Positions 42,355 to 50,507 of a stretch of 64,000 nucleotides of DNA are shown in pieces (the stretch's first letter is position 1; the number at the start of each line of letters is the position of its first letter). The notes under the pieces are model-generated. The model had not been told where the DNA came from. It saw only the letters and a program-made list of their open reading frames with translations, and did not search any database. The DNA comes from Sabulibacter ruber (GTDB taxonomy: Bacteria; Bacteroidota; Bacteroidia; Cytophagales; Hymenobacteraceae), in contig NZ_JAFFID010000002.1 in assembly GCF_017355955.1 (NCBI RefSeq), forward strand, positions 124,001-188,000, read 5' to 3'. The translations under genes and the position numbers were made by a program.

Positions 42355-45222
42355 TTAGTGCGCCTGTAACCAGTTTTCGCCGGTGCCCAGGCCTACTTCC
42401 ATAGGTACGCTCAGCGGGAAGGCGTTTTTCATGAGTTCCTCAATCTTAGGCTGCACAACGGGCAGTTCTTCTTTGAGCACGTCAAACACCAATTCATCGT
42501 GTACCTGCAGGATCATACGGCTGGCCAGTTTCTCGTCGCGCAGCCACTGGTCAATGTTGATCATGGCTATCTTGATGATATCGGCGGCGGTGCCCTGAAT
42601 AGGCGCGTTAATGGCGTTTCGCTCGGCGTAGCCGCGTATGTTCTGGTTCCGCGAGTTGATGTCGCGCAGGTAGCGTCTTCGGCCCAGAAGGGTTTCTACG
42701 TATTCCTGGTCGCGAGCCTGGTTGATGGCGCTGTCCATGTACTCTTTCACGGCTGGGAACTCCTGGAAGTACGCTTCAATTATCTCGGCGGCTTCGCGGC
42801 GCGGAATGGCCAGACGCTCAGCCAGACCAAAGGCCGAGATGCCGTAGATGATCCCGAAGTTGATGGTTTTGGCTTTCCGGCGCATGTCTGAAGTCACATC
42901 CTCCACGTTCACGTGGAACACCTTGGCTGCCGTAGAGGCGTGAATGTCCAGCCCATTCTGGAAGGCCTCTTTCATAGTGGCATCGTTGCTGAAGTGCGCC
43001 ATGATTCTCAACTCAATCTGCGAGTAGTCGGCGGAGAGGAGTACGTGGTTCTCATCCCGCGGCACAAACGCTTTGCGTATCTCGCGGCCTTTCTCCGTCC
43101 GGATAGGGATGTTCTGCAGGTTGGGGTTGGTAGAACTCAAGCGCCCGGTAGCGGCCACGGCCTGGTTGTAGGAGGTGTGCAGGCGGTTATCCTCGTTGCA
43201 AACCAAGGCCGGAAGCGCATCTACGTAGGTACTCTTCAGTTTGGTCAGTTGCCGGTGGTCCAGAATCAGTTGCACAATTTCGTGCTCAAAGGCCAGTTTG
43301 GACAGAATCTCCTCGCCGGTGGCGTACTGGCCGGTTTTGGTTTTCTTGATCTTGCTTCCGCCTAGGCCCATGCGGTCAAACAGCACCTCGCCCAACTGCT
43401 TGGGAGAACCGATGTTGAACTCCATACCCGCCAGGTTGAAGATCTTCTGCTCTATCTCCTGAATATCGGTTTGCAGCACCTGGGAAGACTCGGCCAGGGC
43501 TTCGGCGTCAATGCTCACGCCTTCGCGCTCCATGTGACCCAACACGCGCAGCAGCGGGTTCTCCACATCGTTGAAGAGGCGTTTCAGGCCTTGTTTTTCC
43601 AGAAGTGGGTCAAAGTAGTTTTTGAGTTGTAAGGTGACATCGGCATCTTCGCAGGCGTACTCGTAGATCTGCAGGGCCGGCAATTTGTCCATAGTAAGCT
43701 GGTTTTTGCCTTTGCCCAGCAGCGTCTCAATGGAGATGGGCGTGTAGTTGAGGTAGGTCTCGGCCAGCAGATCCATGTTGTGGCGCATGTCGGGCTCCAG
43801 CAGGTAATGGGCCAGCATGGTGTCATAAAGCGGTCCCTGCACGTCAATGCCGTAGCGTTGCAGTACCACCAGATCGTACTTAATGTTCTGCCCGATCTTC
43901 ACAATGGAAGGGCTTTCCAGCACTTCTTTGAACTCCTGCACTATCTCAAAGGCAGCTTCCTCATCGTGCGGCGGCACCGGAATGTAGTAGGCCTCGCCGG
44001 GCACGTAGCAGAACGACATCCCTACCAACCGAGCCGTGATGGCGTCAATGCTGGTGGTCTCGGTGTCAAAAGAGATTTCCTTCTGCAGTTTGAGATATTT
44101 CAAAAGCTGCTGCCGTTGCTCAGGGGTGGTGAGCAGGTGGTACTCGTGCAGCGTGGTATCAATGGTTTTGCGTACCCGCGGTGTGAACTCATCTGCTGTA
44201 GGTTCAGCGGCCGAGCCGATCTCCGGGGCAACGGTTTCTTCAGTGGCTCCAAACAACGAAGTCTGCCCGGTAGGTACGCTGGATTTCACGCCTTTGCCCA
44301 CGGTAGGTTTGTTGCTCACGGGTTTGGGAACAGCCGGCGAGGCGGTGCCCAGCACGCGGGTAGCCAGTTGCCGGAATTCCAGTTCATCAAACAGGGCGGC
44401 TAGTCTCTCGGTATCCGGGCCATCGTAGCGCAGGCCGTCCTCGTCAAAGTCAATGGGCACGTCCAGGTGAATGGTGGCCAGTTCTTTGGACAGCAAGCCC
44501 TGCTCCGCAAATTTCTCCACGTTCTCCCGCTGCTTGCCTTTGAGTTCGTGCGCGTTGGCGATGAGGTTCTCTACGCTCCCGAAACGTTGGATAAGCGTTT
44601 TCGCGGTCTTTTCGCCAATTCCGGGGATTCCTGGGATGTTGTCTACGGCATCGCCCTGCAGGCCCAGAATGTCAATGACCTGCTTTACGTTGCTGATTTC
44701 CCAGCGCTCCAGCACCTTGGGTTTGTCAATCACCTCAATGGCGTTGCCCAGGAAAGCCGGCTTGTAAACAAACACGTGGTCGGTGACCAGTTGGTAATAG
44801 TCTTTGTCGGGCGTCATCATGTAAACATCGTACCCCGCCTTCTCGGCTTTGCAGGACAGCGTCCCGATGATGTCATCGGCCTCGTAACCGTCCATGATCA
44901 GGCCCGGAATGCGGAACGCCTCCACAATTTTCTTCACATACGGAATGGCAATGGCGATGTCCTCGGGCATGGCCTGGCGGTTGGCCTTGTATTCCACGAA
45001 GTTCTCGTGCCGGAACGTTTTTGAGGGTGCGTCATAGCAGACGCCAATATGGGTAGGCTTCTCGCGGTTCAGCAGGTCTACCAGGGTGTTGGTAAATCCC
45101 AGGGCTGCCCCGGTGTTCATGCCTTTGGAATTGATTCTGGGGTTCTTGCTGAACGCAAAATGGGCGCGGTAGATGAGCGCCATGGCGTCTAGCAGAAACA
45201 GGCGTTTGTCTGGTGTACTCAT
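42355..45222 (-). CDS. polA: DNA polymerase I
   Basis: Product of 955 aa with all three domains. The 5'-nuclease spans about residues 1-300 (KRLFLLDAMALIYRAHFAFS; IMDGYEADDIIGTLSCKAEK; GIPGIGEKTAKTLIQRFGSV). The 3'-5' exonuclease is intact (SFDTETTSIDAITARLVG with DxE; YACEDADVTLQL). The polymerase has motif A (LLSADYSQIELRIMAHFS), motif B (RRKAKTINFGIIYGIS) and motif C (LQVHDELVFDV). It removes RNA primers and fills gaps in replication and repair. Housekeeping gene, single-cistron, with a terminator downstream. Confidence 0.98.
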   Translation of the reverse strand: MSTPDKRLFLLDAMALIYRAHFAFSKNPRINSKGMNTGAALGFTNTLVDLLNREKPTHIGVCYDAPSKTFRHENFVEYKANRQAMPEDIAIAIPYVKKIVEAFRIPGLIMDGYEADDIIGTLSCKAEKAGYDVYMMTPDKDYYQLVTDHVFVYKPAFLGNAIEVIDKPKVLERWEISNVKQVIDILGLQGDAVDNIPGIPGIGEKTAKTLIQRFGSVENLIANAHELKGKQRENVEKFAEQGLLSKELATIHLDVPIDFDEDGLRYDGPDTERLAALFDELEFRQLATRVLGTASPAVPKPVSNKPTVGKGVKSSVPTGQTSLFGATEETVAPEIGSAAEPTADEFTPRVRKTIDTTLHEYHLLTTPEQRQQLLKYLKLQKEISFDTETTSIDAITARLVGMSFCYVPGEAYYIPVPPHDEEAAFEIVQEFKEVLESPSIVKIGQNIKYDLVVLQRYGIDVQGPLYDTMLAHYLLEPDMRHNMDLLAETYLNYTPISIETLLGKGKNQLTMDKLPALQIYEYACEDADVTLQLKNYFDPLLEKQGLKRLFNDVENPLLRVLGHMEREGVSIDAEALAESSQVLQTDIQEIEQKIFNLAGMEFNIGSPKQLGEVLFDRMGLGGSKIKKTKTGQYATGEEILSKLAFEHEIVQLILDHRQLTKLKSTYVDALPALVCNEDNRLHTSYNQAVAATGRLSSTNPNLQNIPIRTEKGREIRKAFVPRDENHVLLSADYSQIELRIMAHFSNDATMKEAFQNGLDIHASTAAKVFHVNVEDVTSDMRRKAKTINFGIIYGISAFGLAERLAIPRREAAEIIEAYFQEFPAVKEYMDSAINQARDQEYVETLLGRRRYLRDINSRNQNIRGYAERNAINAPIQGTAADIIKIAMINIDQWLRDEKLASRMILQVHDELVFDVLKEELPVVQPKIEELMKNAFPLSVPMEVGLGTGENWLQAH

Positions 45223-45302
45223 AGGCTAGCGAAGGTACGGGCAAAGCGGCGGCTGTGCAATGGTGGTTATTGTATAAACTATGGTTTGCGTAAAAAGTTG
45301 AA

Positions 45303-45349
45303 GGGTTTTGTTTTGGAAGTGTTTTTATGGAAAGAGGCTTGAAACAGGG
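45303..45349. repeat. Palindrome-family copy (loose)
   Basis: GGGTTTTGTTTTGGAAGTGT then TTTTATGGAAAGAGGCTTGA+AACAGGG. More degenerate than most copies. Confidence 0.4.
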
Positions 45350-45636
45350 TGGTTTGAGGTGCATGTAGTTTGCTTTTGCTGGCGTAGTGGCGGCTGATCC
45401 AGTGACTCATAGACAGCTTGTTTCATAGTTAGCCTCCGTGCGCTCACGGCCGCGAGGCCCCGTCTTCCCGCATCGCGCTGTACCAGCTTCCTTTGCTCCT
45501 TTCAGTCGCAATGCCTGTAGGCACCGGAACCTGCTAAGGCGCTCAACGGAAAGACTGGATTCGGGGAAGAGGCAGAATGATTGTGGAACCCTGTAGAGAC
45601 AAGGCACTGCCTTGTCTCCTGCACGCATTGCCTTTT

Positions 45637-45673
45637 CATGGTTCAAGTCTGTGACTTGGACCTACTATGATGG
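45637..45673 (+). repeat. CAAGTCTGTGACTTG element, copy 1
   Basis: CATGGTTCAAGTCTGTGACT then TGGACCTACTATGATGG. The inverted partner is at 47954-47988; together they bracket the 2TM and aldolase genes. Confidence 0.75.
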
Positions 45674-45899
45674 CAGTTTGTAACTGCCGTAAGGCGCTAG
45701 CTTCATATCACATCGCTAGATTTATAAAGTATTATAGTTTAACACTCAGCAACTTATCCAAATAAAATCAATTTCTATTTCAGAATGCACGTGTAGCGGA
45801 GAGGCACTACCTGCTAGTCTTGGCTAAAAGTGCTAAATGGCAGCAGAAATCCAAAACATTACGGCAAACAAGTACTTTATAGGCTAACATCCATAAGTA

Positions 45900-45932
45900 T
45901 TTGTACGTTATATCTATTTATCACTATATTTC
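45900..45932 (+). promoter_or_regulatory. Candidate promoter of the 2TM-fba operon
   Basis: TTTG (45900-45903), 21 bp, then TATATTTC (45925-45932), one mismatch from TAnnTTTG. The 2TM start at 45941 would be almost leaderless, so the assignment is tentative. Confidence 0.35.
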
Positions 45933-45940
45933 TTTCGTCT

Positions 45941-46222
45941 ATGGAAGCTGGAAAAGATAAACATCTCTGGAAATTGGCGAAAAAACGGGTGGCGTTCAGG
46001 CGTCATCTCTCCACGTATATTGTGATTAATATCCTGGTATGGTGCGTATGGCTCTTTACCAAAGAGCAGGGAACTCTGGCCGGAGGGCTTCCATGGCCGG
46101 CCTGGATGACCTTTGGCTGGGGAGTGGCATTGGCGTTCAATTACTATGATGCTTACCATGGCTCACAGGATTTTGCAGTAGAACGTGAGTATGAGAAACT
46201 AACCCGCAAGAAGAACCCCTAG
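45941..46222 (+). CDS. 2TM domain membrane protein
   Basis: Product of 93 aa from ATG 45941 (MEAGKDKHLWKLAKKRVAFR). The 2TM family layout is clear: a basic amphipathic start, helix 1 (HLSTYIVINILVWCVWLFTK), a short loop with Trp/Pro (GGLPWPAWMTFGWGVALAFN) forming helix 2, and a charged tail (VEREYEKLTRKK). Family members occur singly or fused to histidine kinases in Bacteroidota; the free form has no known function. It ends 53 bp before the aldolase start and is probably co-transcribed. Confidence 0.9.
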   Translation: MEAGKDKHLWKLAKKRVAFRRHLSTYIVINILVWCVWLFTKEQGTLAGGLPWPAWMTFGWGVALAFNYYDAYHGSQDFAVEREYEKLTRKKNP

Positions 46223-46275
46223 AACTTAACAGATAAATTAACTAGTTTTGCTAGTTGACCAAAACTAGCTATCCC

Positions 46276-47343
46276 ATGCCTAAATTTAGATCTGGCGTTC
46301 TGTACGGCGATGAGGTGCAGGAGTTATTCAAGTATGCAAACGATAATAACTTCGCCCTGCCAGCAGTAAACGTAATTGGCACCAACTCCATCAACGCGGT
46401 GTTGGAAACTGCCAAAGCGGTAAACTCCCCTGTCATTATTCAGTTTTCACAAGGCGGTGCCCAGTTCTACGCGGGTAAAAGCCTAAGCAACGAGGGCCAG
46501 GCAGCTTCTATTGCCGGTGCTATCTCTGGTGCTCACCACGTACACCAAATGGCCGAGGTCTATGGTGTTCCGGTTGTTCTGCACACAGACCACGCTGCCA
46601 AAAAATTGTTGCCTTGGATTGACGGCCTGCTTGATGCCGGTGAGAAATTCTATGCTCAACACGGCAAGCCCTTGTTCAGCTCGCACATGTTAGACCTTTC
46701 TGAGGAGCCTCTGGAAGAGAACATTGAAATCTCTGCCAAATACCTGGAGCGCATGTCCAAAATGGGCATGACCATTGAGATTGAACTGGGGGTAACCGGT
46801 GGCGAAGAAGATGGTGTAGACAATTCAGACGTAGACAGCGCCCACTTATACACGCAACCAGAGCACGTGGCTTATGCCTACGAAGAGCTCAACAAAATCA
46901 GCCCTCGTTTCACCGTGGCTGCAGCGTTTGGTAACGTGCACGGTGTGTACAAACCAGGTAACGTAGAGCTTCGGCCTGAGATCCTGAAAAACTCTCAGGT
47001 ACACATCCAGGAGAAATACAGTACGCAGGAGAACCCCGTGAACTTCGTGTTCCACGGCGGATCTGGCTCTGAGAAAGAGAAAATCACCGAGGCCATTGAG
47101 TACGGTGCCATCAAGATGAACATTGACACAGACATGCAGTGGGCATTCTGGGACGGCATCAAGAACTACTACGAAGGCAAAAGAGACTATCTGCAAGGCC
47201 AGATCGGGAACCCAACCGGCGAAGACAGCCCTAACAAAAAGTACTACGACCCACGCGTATGGTTACGCGCCGGCGAAGAGACTTTCGTTACCCGCCTGAA
47301 AGAGGCCTTCCAGGACCTGAACTGCATCAACCGCAACGCATAG
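46276..47343 (+). CDS. fbaA: Class II fructose-bisphosphate aldolase
   Basis: Product of 355 aa from ATG 46276 (MPKFRSGVLYGDEVQELFKY); an in-frame TTG at 46255 is possible but does not add family sequence. Zinc and active-site motifs include VVLHTDHAAKKLLPWIDG, GMTIEIELGVTGGEEDGVDN, AAAFGNVHGVYKPGNV, NFVFHGGSGSEKEKI and MNIDTDMQWAFWDG. Typical class IIA length. It catalyses reversible cleavage of fructose 1,6-bisphosphate in glycolysis and gluconeogenesis. A good terminator follows. Confidence 0.97.
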   Translation: MPKFRSGVLYGDEVQELFKYANDNNFALPAVNVIGTNSINAVLETAKAVNSPVIIQFSQGGAQFYAGKSLSNEGQAASIAGAISGAHHVHQMAEVYGVPVVLHTDHAAKKLLPWIDGLLDAGEKFYAQHGKPLFSSHMLDLSEEPLEENIEISAKYLERMSKMGMTIEIELGVTGGEEDGVDNSDVDSAHLYTQPEHVAYAYEELNKISPRFTVAAAFGNVHGVYKPGNVELRPEILKNSQVHIQEKYSTQENPVNFVFHGGSGSEKEKITEAIEYGAIKMNIDTDMQWAFWDGIKNYYEGKRDYLQGQIGNPTGEDSPNKKYYDPRVWLRAGEETFVTRLKEAFQDLNCINRNA

Positions 47344-47396
47344 TAATGTGCTAATTTTTTAATGTGCTGATGTGCTATTGCACATGCAGATAGAAG

Positions 47397-47428
47397 AGCC
47401 GATCCACAAGGATCGGCTTTTTTGTTTT
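47397..47428 (+). terminator. Terminator of fbaA
   Basis: AGCCGATCC (47397-47405), ACAA loop, GGATCGGCT (47410-47418), then TTTTTGTTTTT. Confidence 0.95.
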
Positions 47429-47522
47429 TAAATATTGAGGGAACAGATAATAACTAAAGCCCCGTCCGCAGGACAATGAAGGCATTGCAGCAGCCCAAAC
47501 AGTAAATACTTGAATGTCCCAG

Positions 47523-47559
47523 AGCCCCTGTTGGGCGCCTGCGTAACCCAACAGGGGCT
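47523..47559. repeat. Strong hairpin without U-tract
   Basis: AGCCCCTGTTGGG (47523-47535) is exactly complementary to CCCAACAGGGGCT (47547-47559), loop of 11. It is too far from the fba stop to be its main terminator. A dispersed palindromic repeat or a structured RNA is possible. Confidence 0.6.
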
Positions 47560-47809
47560 TTCGGGCAAGTAGTAGCGTCTAAGTTAGCAATAGCCCACGC
47601 TCCCTATGAAACGGAGGACGGTGCCCGGTGGTACCATCCGAAGCCTCACTGTTTGAGCGTCAGCGAGTTTGAGGCTTCTTGATTCTTTTGGTTACTTTTC
47701 TCATCAAGGAGAAAAGTGACAAACGCCCGCAGAGCGAGTCATGAGTCAAGAGTTCTGAATCAGGGAATAGGAAGTAGTAGCTTGAGAGGCAGATTGGGTT
47801 GTTGGTGAG

Positions 47810-47843
47810 AACACCAACAACGGCGGAACACCAACAACGGCGA
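47810..47843. repeat. 17-bp tandem duplication
   Basis: AACACCAACAACGGCGG followed directly by AACACCAACAACGGCGA. Confidence 0.9.
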
Positions 47844-47953
47844 ATGGCTGGCAAAGCAGCAAGTAGAAAAGAAAGGCACGGAAGTAACTTCCGCGCCATA
47901 GAAGAGCAAGAGTGAATTTGAGGCTAGTGCCTTACTGATTTGCGAACTTCAGA

Positions 47954-47988
47954 CCATGGCAGGTCCAAGTCACAGACTTGAATCATGG
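47954..47988 (-). repeat. CAAGTCTGTGACTTG element, copy 2 (inverted)
   Basis: On the minus strand CCATGATTCAAGTCTGTGAC then TTGGACCTGCCATGG, matching 45637-45673 at almost every position. Confidence 0.75.
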
Positions 47989-48103
47989 CAGGAATAAGGG
48001 AATGTTTTCCTTCTTTCACCCCTTCGAACTTTAACCTCTTTGAACTTTAACTTCTTTGAAGGTTTGTTTGTGAACGAGATACACATTCAACTCTGGTACA
48101 AAC

Positions 48104-48155
48104 ATAAAATCGGATAGGGGCTGTTTTTCAGAAAACAGCCCCCATTCGATTTTAT
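48104..48155 (-). terminator. Terminator of the TPM-LemA operon
   Basis: ATAAAATCGGATAGGGGCTG+TTTT pairs with AAAACAGCCCCCATTCGATT+TTAT around a TCAG loop. 30 bp beyond the stop at 48187 on the minus strand. The GCTGTTTTTCAGAAAACAGC core resembles the inner core of the palindrome family. Confidence 0.88.
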
Positions 48156-48186
48156 AGATCTTCCTCCCGCGCAAGCAGAAAGCTTT

Positions 48187-48975
48187 TTACCAGCTGGAAC
48201 CAGCCCCGCCGCCTCCAAAGCTACCGCCGCCGAAGCCGCCGAAACCACCTCCGCCGCCTCCTCCAAAGCCGCCACCGCCGCCCCCAAAGATGCCGCGTCC
48301 GCCGGAGAAATCCCCGAAGATCACGGGTGGGAAGAATGGTCCGCCCAGGGTACGCATGCCGCCGCCCCGGCCACCTCGTCCGCCACCGCGCCGACTAATG
48401 ATGAAGATAAGGATGAGCAGGCCAATGATGATCCAGAGGAGGGGAAAACCGCCTCCTTCTTCGCTTTGTTGCTGGCGCGGATCGGCTTTGTATTCGCCGC
48501 TGGCTACGTCAATAATGAAGCTGGTGCCTTTGTCAAGACCGGCGTAGTAGTTGCCTTGCTGGTATTCGGGTTTGATGGTGTATTCTGTAATGCGTTTGGC
48601 AATGGCGTCTGGCACCACGCCTTCCATGCCGTAGCCGGTGGCAATGAACACGCGCCGTTCCTTTACCGCAGTAAGAATGAGAATACCGTTGTTCTTGCCC
48701 TGCTGGCCAATGCCCCACTGCTCGGCTAGCCTGAAAGCATAGTCAGACACATCATAACCGCCAATGGAGGTGATGTTGACAACGGCAATCTGGGTGGAAG
48801 TGCTGTCATTGTAGTTGACCAGTTTCTGCTCCAGGGCCTGCTCTTCCTGCGGACTCAGAATATCGGCTAAGTCATTGACCAGTCGCGGCGGATTAGGGCG
48901 TGGCGGAAAATCCTGCGCCAGTCCTTGCCAAGCCCACAGCCATAAAACCCCCAGAAGCCAGATAGATTTTCTCAT
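48187..48975 (-). CDS. TPM domain protein (YgcG-like), membrane-anchored
   Basis: Product of 262 aa. Signal peptide MRKSIWLLGVLWLWAWQGLA is followed by the TPM (Tlp18.3/Psb32/MOLO-1) domain: VNDLADILSPQEEQALEQKL, STQIAVVNITSIGGYDVSDY, and GIGQQGKNNGILILTAVKER then VFIATGYGMEGVVPDA. A transmembrane helix (PLLWIIIGLLILIFIISRR) precedes a Gly-rich tail (GGGGGGFGGGG type) ending GGGAGSSW. Such tails are usual for the YgcG group. It starts immediately after the stop of the other TPM gene and belongs to the LemA-TPM-TPM operon. Function is unclear, probably envelope-related. Confidence 0.95.
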   Translation of the reverse strand: MRKSIWLLGVLWLWAWQGLAQDFPPRPNPPRLVNDLADILSPQEEQALEQKLVNYNDSTSTQIAVVNITSIGGYDVSDYAFRLAEQWGIGQQGKNNGILILTAVKERRVFIATGYGMEGVVPDAIAKRITEYTIKPEYQQGNYYAGLDKGTSFIIDVASGEYKADPRQQQSEEGGGFPLLWIIIGLLILIFIISRRGGGRGGRGGGMRTLGGPFFPPVIFGDFSGGRGIFGGGGGGFGGGGGGGFGGFGGGSFGGGGAGSSW

Positions 48976-49437
48976 TTACTTTTGATTCTCGTCAAGGGAA
49001 CTGCCAAAGGAGATATCGTCAGACAGCTCGTTGATGTCTGAGTGGTCTCCGGCGTATGGGAAATAGCTTTTGAGTTGTTCGCCGGCCATTTTAATGCCTT
49101 TGCTCAGACCGTCGGCGTACTTGCTCTGTTTGAAATCGGCAATCACTACTTTGTTAATTTCTACCCAGAAATCTTTGGGCACCACGGCGTTGATGCCGGC
49201 ATCGCCTAGGACGGCAAACTTGTGGCTTTTCATGGCCACGTAGAACAGCACGCCGTTCCTGAGTTTGGTTTTGTGCATGTTCAGGTAAGCAAAAACCTGG
49301 GTAGCACGGTCCAGCACTTCACCCTCACAGGTATCCTCAATGTGCACCCGTACCTCGCCCGAGGTATTCCGCTCGGCCTCCTGAATGGCCTGTAGAATGA
49401 CGGCTTCGTCTGTGTCAGAGATGGTATCGCGTGGCAT
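48976..49437 (-). CDS. TPM domain protein, soluble
   Basis: Product of 153 aa without leader. TPM motifs: ILQAIQEAERNTSGEVRVHI, VFAYLNMHKTKLRNGVLFYV, AVLGDAGINAVVPKDFWVEI and GLSKGIKMAGEQLKSYFPY. It is the second TPM protein of the LemA operon; the adjacent TPM gene starts at the very next base after its stop, which indicates translational coupling. Likely cytoplasmic counterpart of the membrane-bound TPM protein. Confidence 0.95.
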   Translation of the reverse strand: MPRDTISDTDEAVILQAIQEAERNTSGEVRVHIEDTCEGEVLDRATQVFAYLNMHKTKLRNGVLFYVAMKSHKFAVLGDAGINAVVPKDFWVEINKVVIADFKQSKYADGLSKGIKMAGEQLKSYFPYAGDHSDINELSDDISFGSSLDENQK

Positions 49438-49490
49438 CCTTCTTTTGATTAAGAATTAGGAATGAGGAATTAAGAAGTATGAAGGAGGTG

Positions 49491-49524
49491 TTTTTGGCCT
49501 GTTCTAAGTAAAACAGGCCAAAAG
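49491..49524. repeat. 40-bp palindrome family copy, perfect 12-bp arms
   Basis: TTTTGGCCTGTT (49492-49503) and AACAGGCCAAAA (49512-49523), loop 8. Between LemA and the TPM gene, inside the operon, where a strong terminator would be unwelcome. Confidence 0.75.
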
Positions 49525-49573
49525 CAGCAATGATTTCCAGAGTACGGATTACTTAGCAAAATAACTGTTACGG

Positions 49574-49603
49574 AAATCTTGCTACGTGATACGTGCTACT
49601 TAC
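49574..49603. repeat. GTATCA/GTAGCA repeat family, copy 2
   Basis: GAAATCTTGCTACGTGATAC then GTGCTACTTACTG; on the minus strand it reads CAGTAAGTAGCACGTATCAC then GTAGCAAG. Confidence 0.6.
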
Positions 49604-49610
49604 TGCCAGC

Positions 49611-50189
49611 TTAGAACTGGACCGTAGGGGCGTTTTGGGCACCGGCTTCGGCCTGGAAGTATCCTTTGCGCTCAAACCCGAACCAGCCGGCGAAGAAATT
49701 CCGCGGGAACGACCTGATGTAGGAGTTATACTCCTGCACGGAGGTATTGAACTTCTGCCGCTCCACGGAGATCCGGTTCTCAGTGCCTTCCAGCTGCGCC
49801 TGCAGTTCCAGGAAGTTCTGGTTGGCTTTCAGGTCGGGGTACGCCTCGGCGGTAGCCAGTAACCGCGACAAAGAACCACTTAACTGACCTTGCACCTCCT
49901 GGAACCGCTGGATGTTCTCGGGCGTCAGTTGGTCGGCGTTCAGCTGGATGCTGGTGGCTTTAGAACGGGCCTCAATTACCTGGGTAAGGGTTTCTTTCTC
50001 AAAGTTGGCGGCTCCTTTCACCGTGTTCACCAGGTTAGGCACCAGGTCGGCCCGGCGTTGGTAGGAGTTCTGCACCTGTGCCCATTGGCTGGACACGTTC
50101 TCGTCCATCTGTACCATGGTGTTGTATCCACAGGAACTCTGCGAAGCCAGAATCACCAAGCCAACAAGGTAAAGCAATACTTTTTTCAT
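49611..50189 (-). CDS. LemA family protein
   Basis: Product of 192 aa from ATG 50189 (MKKVLLYLVGLVILASQSSC), with a lipobox-like Ser-Ser-Cys. LemA signature: ENVSSQWAQVQNSYQRRADL then VPNLVNTVKGAANFEKETLT, followed by helical AEAYPDLKANQNFLELQAQL and the C-terminal RKFNTSVQEYNSYIRSFP then GWFGFERKGYFQAEAGAQN. The N-terminus lies outside, with the helices in the periplasm or cytoplasm being uncertain. Heads the LemA-TPM-TPM operon. Confidence 0.95.
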   Translation of the reverse strand: MKKVLLYLVGLVILASQSSCGYNTMVQMDENVSSQWAQVQNSYQRRADLVPNLVNTVKGAANFEKETLTQVIEARSKATSIQLNADQLTPENIQRFQEVQGQLSGSLSRLLATAEAYPDLKANQNFLELQAQLEGTENRISVERQKFNTSVQEYNSYIRSFPRNFFAGWFGFERKGYFQAEAGAQNAPTVQF

Positions 50190-50507
50190 AGTAGGGTTGT
50201 TTATCAAAATAGGTAGTTATTACATGGGTATTTCTTTGCCCAGAGGCACCTTCTATACGTAGCAGCAAGAGAAAATATGCGTTTTCAACATAATTTCCTT
50301 AAACCGGCCCTAAAACGGTAAGCTACCAAGTCTCACTGGTTTACGTAAAAGCTTGTTTCTAAAGATAAGAAGCTTCTTTTTAAATATTCAGAAAACACTA
50401 TTAATATTTTGAAGGCGATACAAGTAGGTGGCTCTTCTGGGCAGGCAGAATGCCGGAAAACCAGAGGAATTGCGTAGCTTGTGGTGAGAAGCCTTCTTTT
50501 GCAGAAT
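50190..50507. other. Divergent intergenic region (lemA / nucleotidyltransferase)
   Basis: 318 bp between divergent genes. It has a palindrome-family copy at 50279-50318 and an AT-rich tract 50340-50410 likely to contain promoters. Nothing else seen. Confidence 0.45.
50279..50318. repeat. 40-bp palindrome family copy between divergent genes
   Basis: GCGTTTTCAACATAATTTCC then TTAAACCGGCCCTAAAACGG. Confidence 0.6.

Larger units (their letters stand above)
45223..45940. other. Long repeat-rich intergenic region
   Basis: About 720 bp without a supported gene. It holds a loose palindrome-family copy (45303-45349), a GC-rich tract resembling dispersed Bacteroidota repeats (45418-45560), a hairpin GAGACAAGG-CACTG-CCTTGTCTC (about 45595-45618) and an element at 45637-45673 that recurs inverted at 47954-47988. 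Confidence 0.6.
47344..48103. other. Long repeat-rich intergenic region
   Basis: About 760 bp between fba and the TPM gene terminator. Contains the fba terminator, a 13-bp stem (47523-47535/47547-47559), a tract like the GATTCTTTTGGTTACTTTTC dispersed repeats common in this phylum (about 47683-47740), a 17-bp tandem duplication (47810-47843), and an inverted element (47954-47988). No supported gene. Confidence 0.6.

Noticed and set aside
45407..45646. Minus-strand ORF of 79 aa
   Set aside because: Its DNA is repeat-like (GC-rich tract plus the GAGACAAGG hairpin) and the product has no leader or motif.
47810..47843. Possible CRISPR-like direct repeats
   Set aside because: Only two adjacent units without spacers; no cas genes in the window.
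47660..47899. Minus-strand ORF of 79 aa with hydrophobic start
   Set aside because: It spans a dispersed-repeat tract and the 17-bp tandem duplication; translation of repeats explains it.
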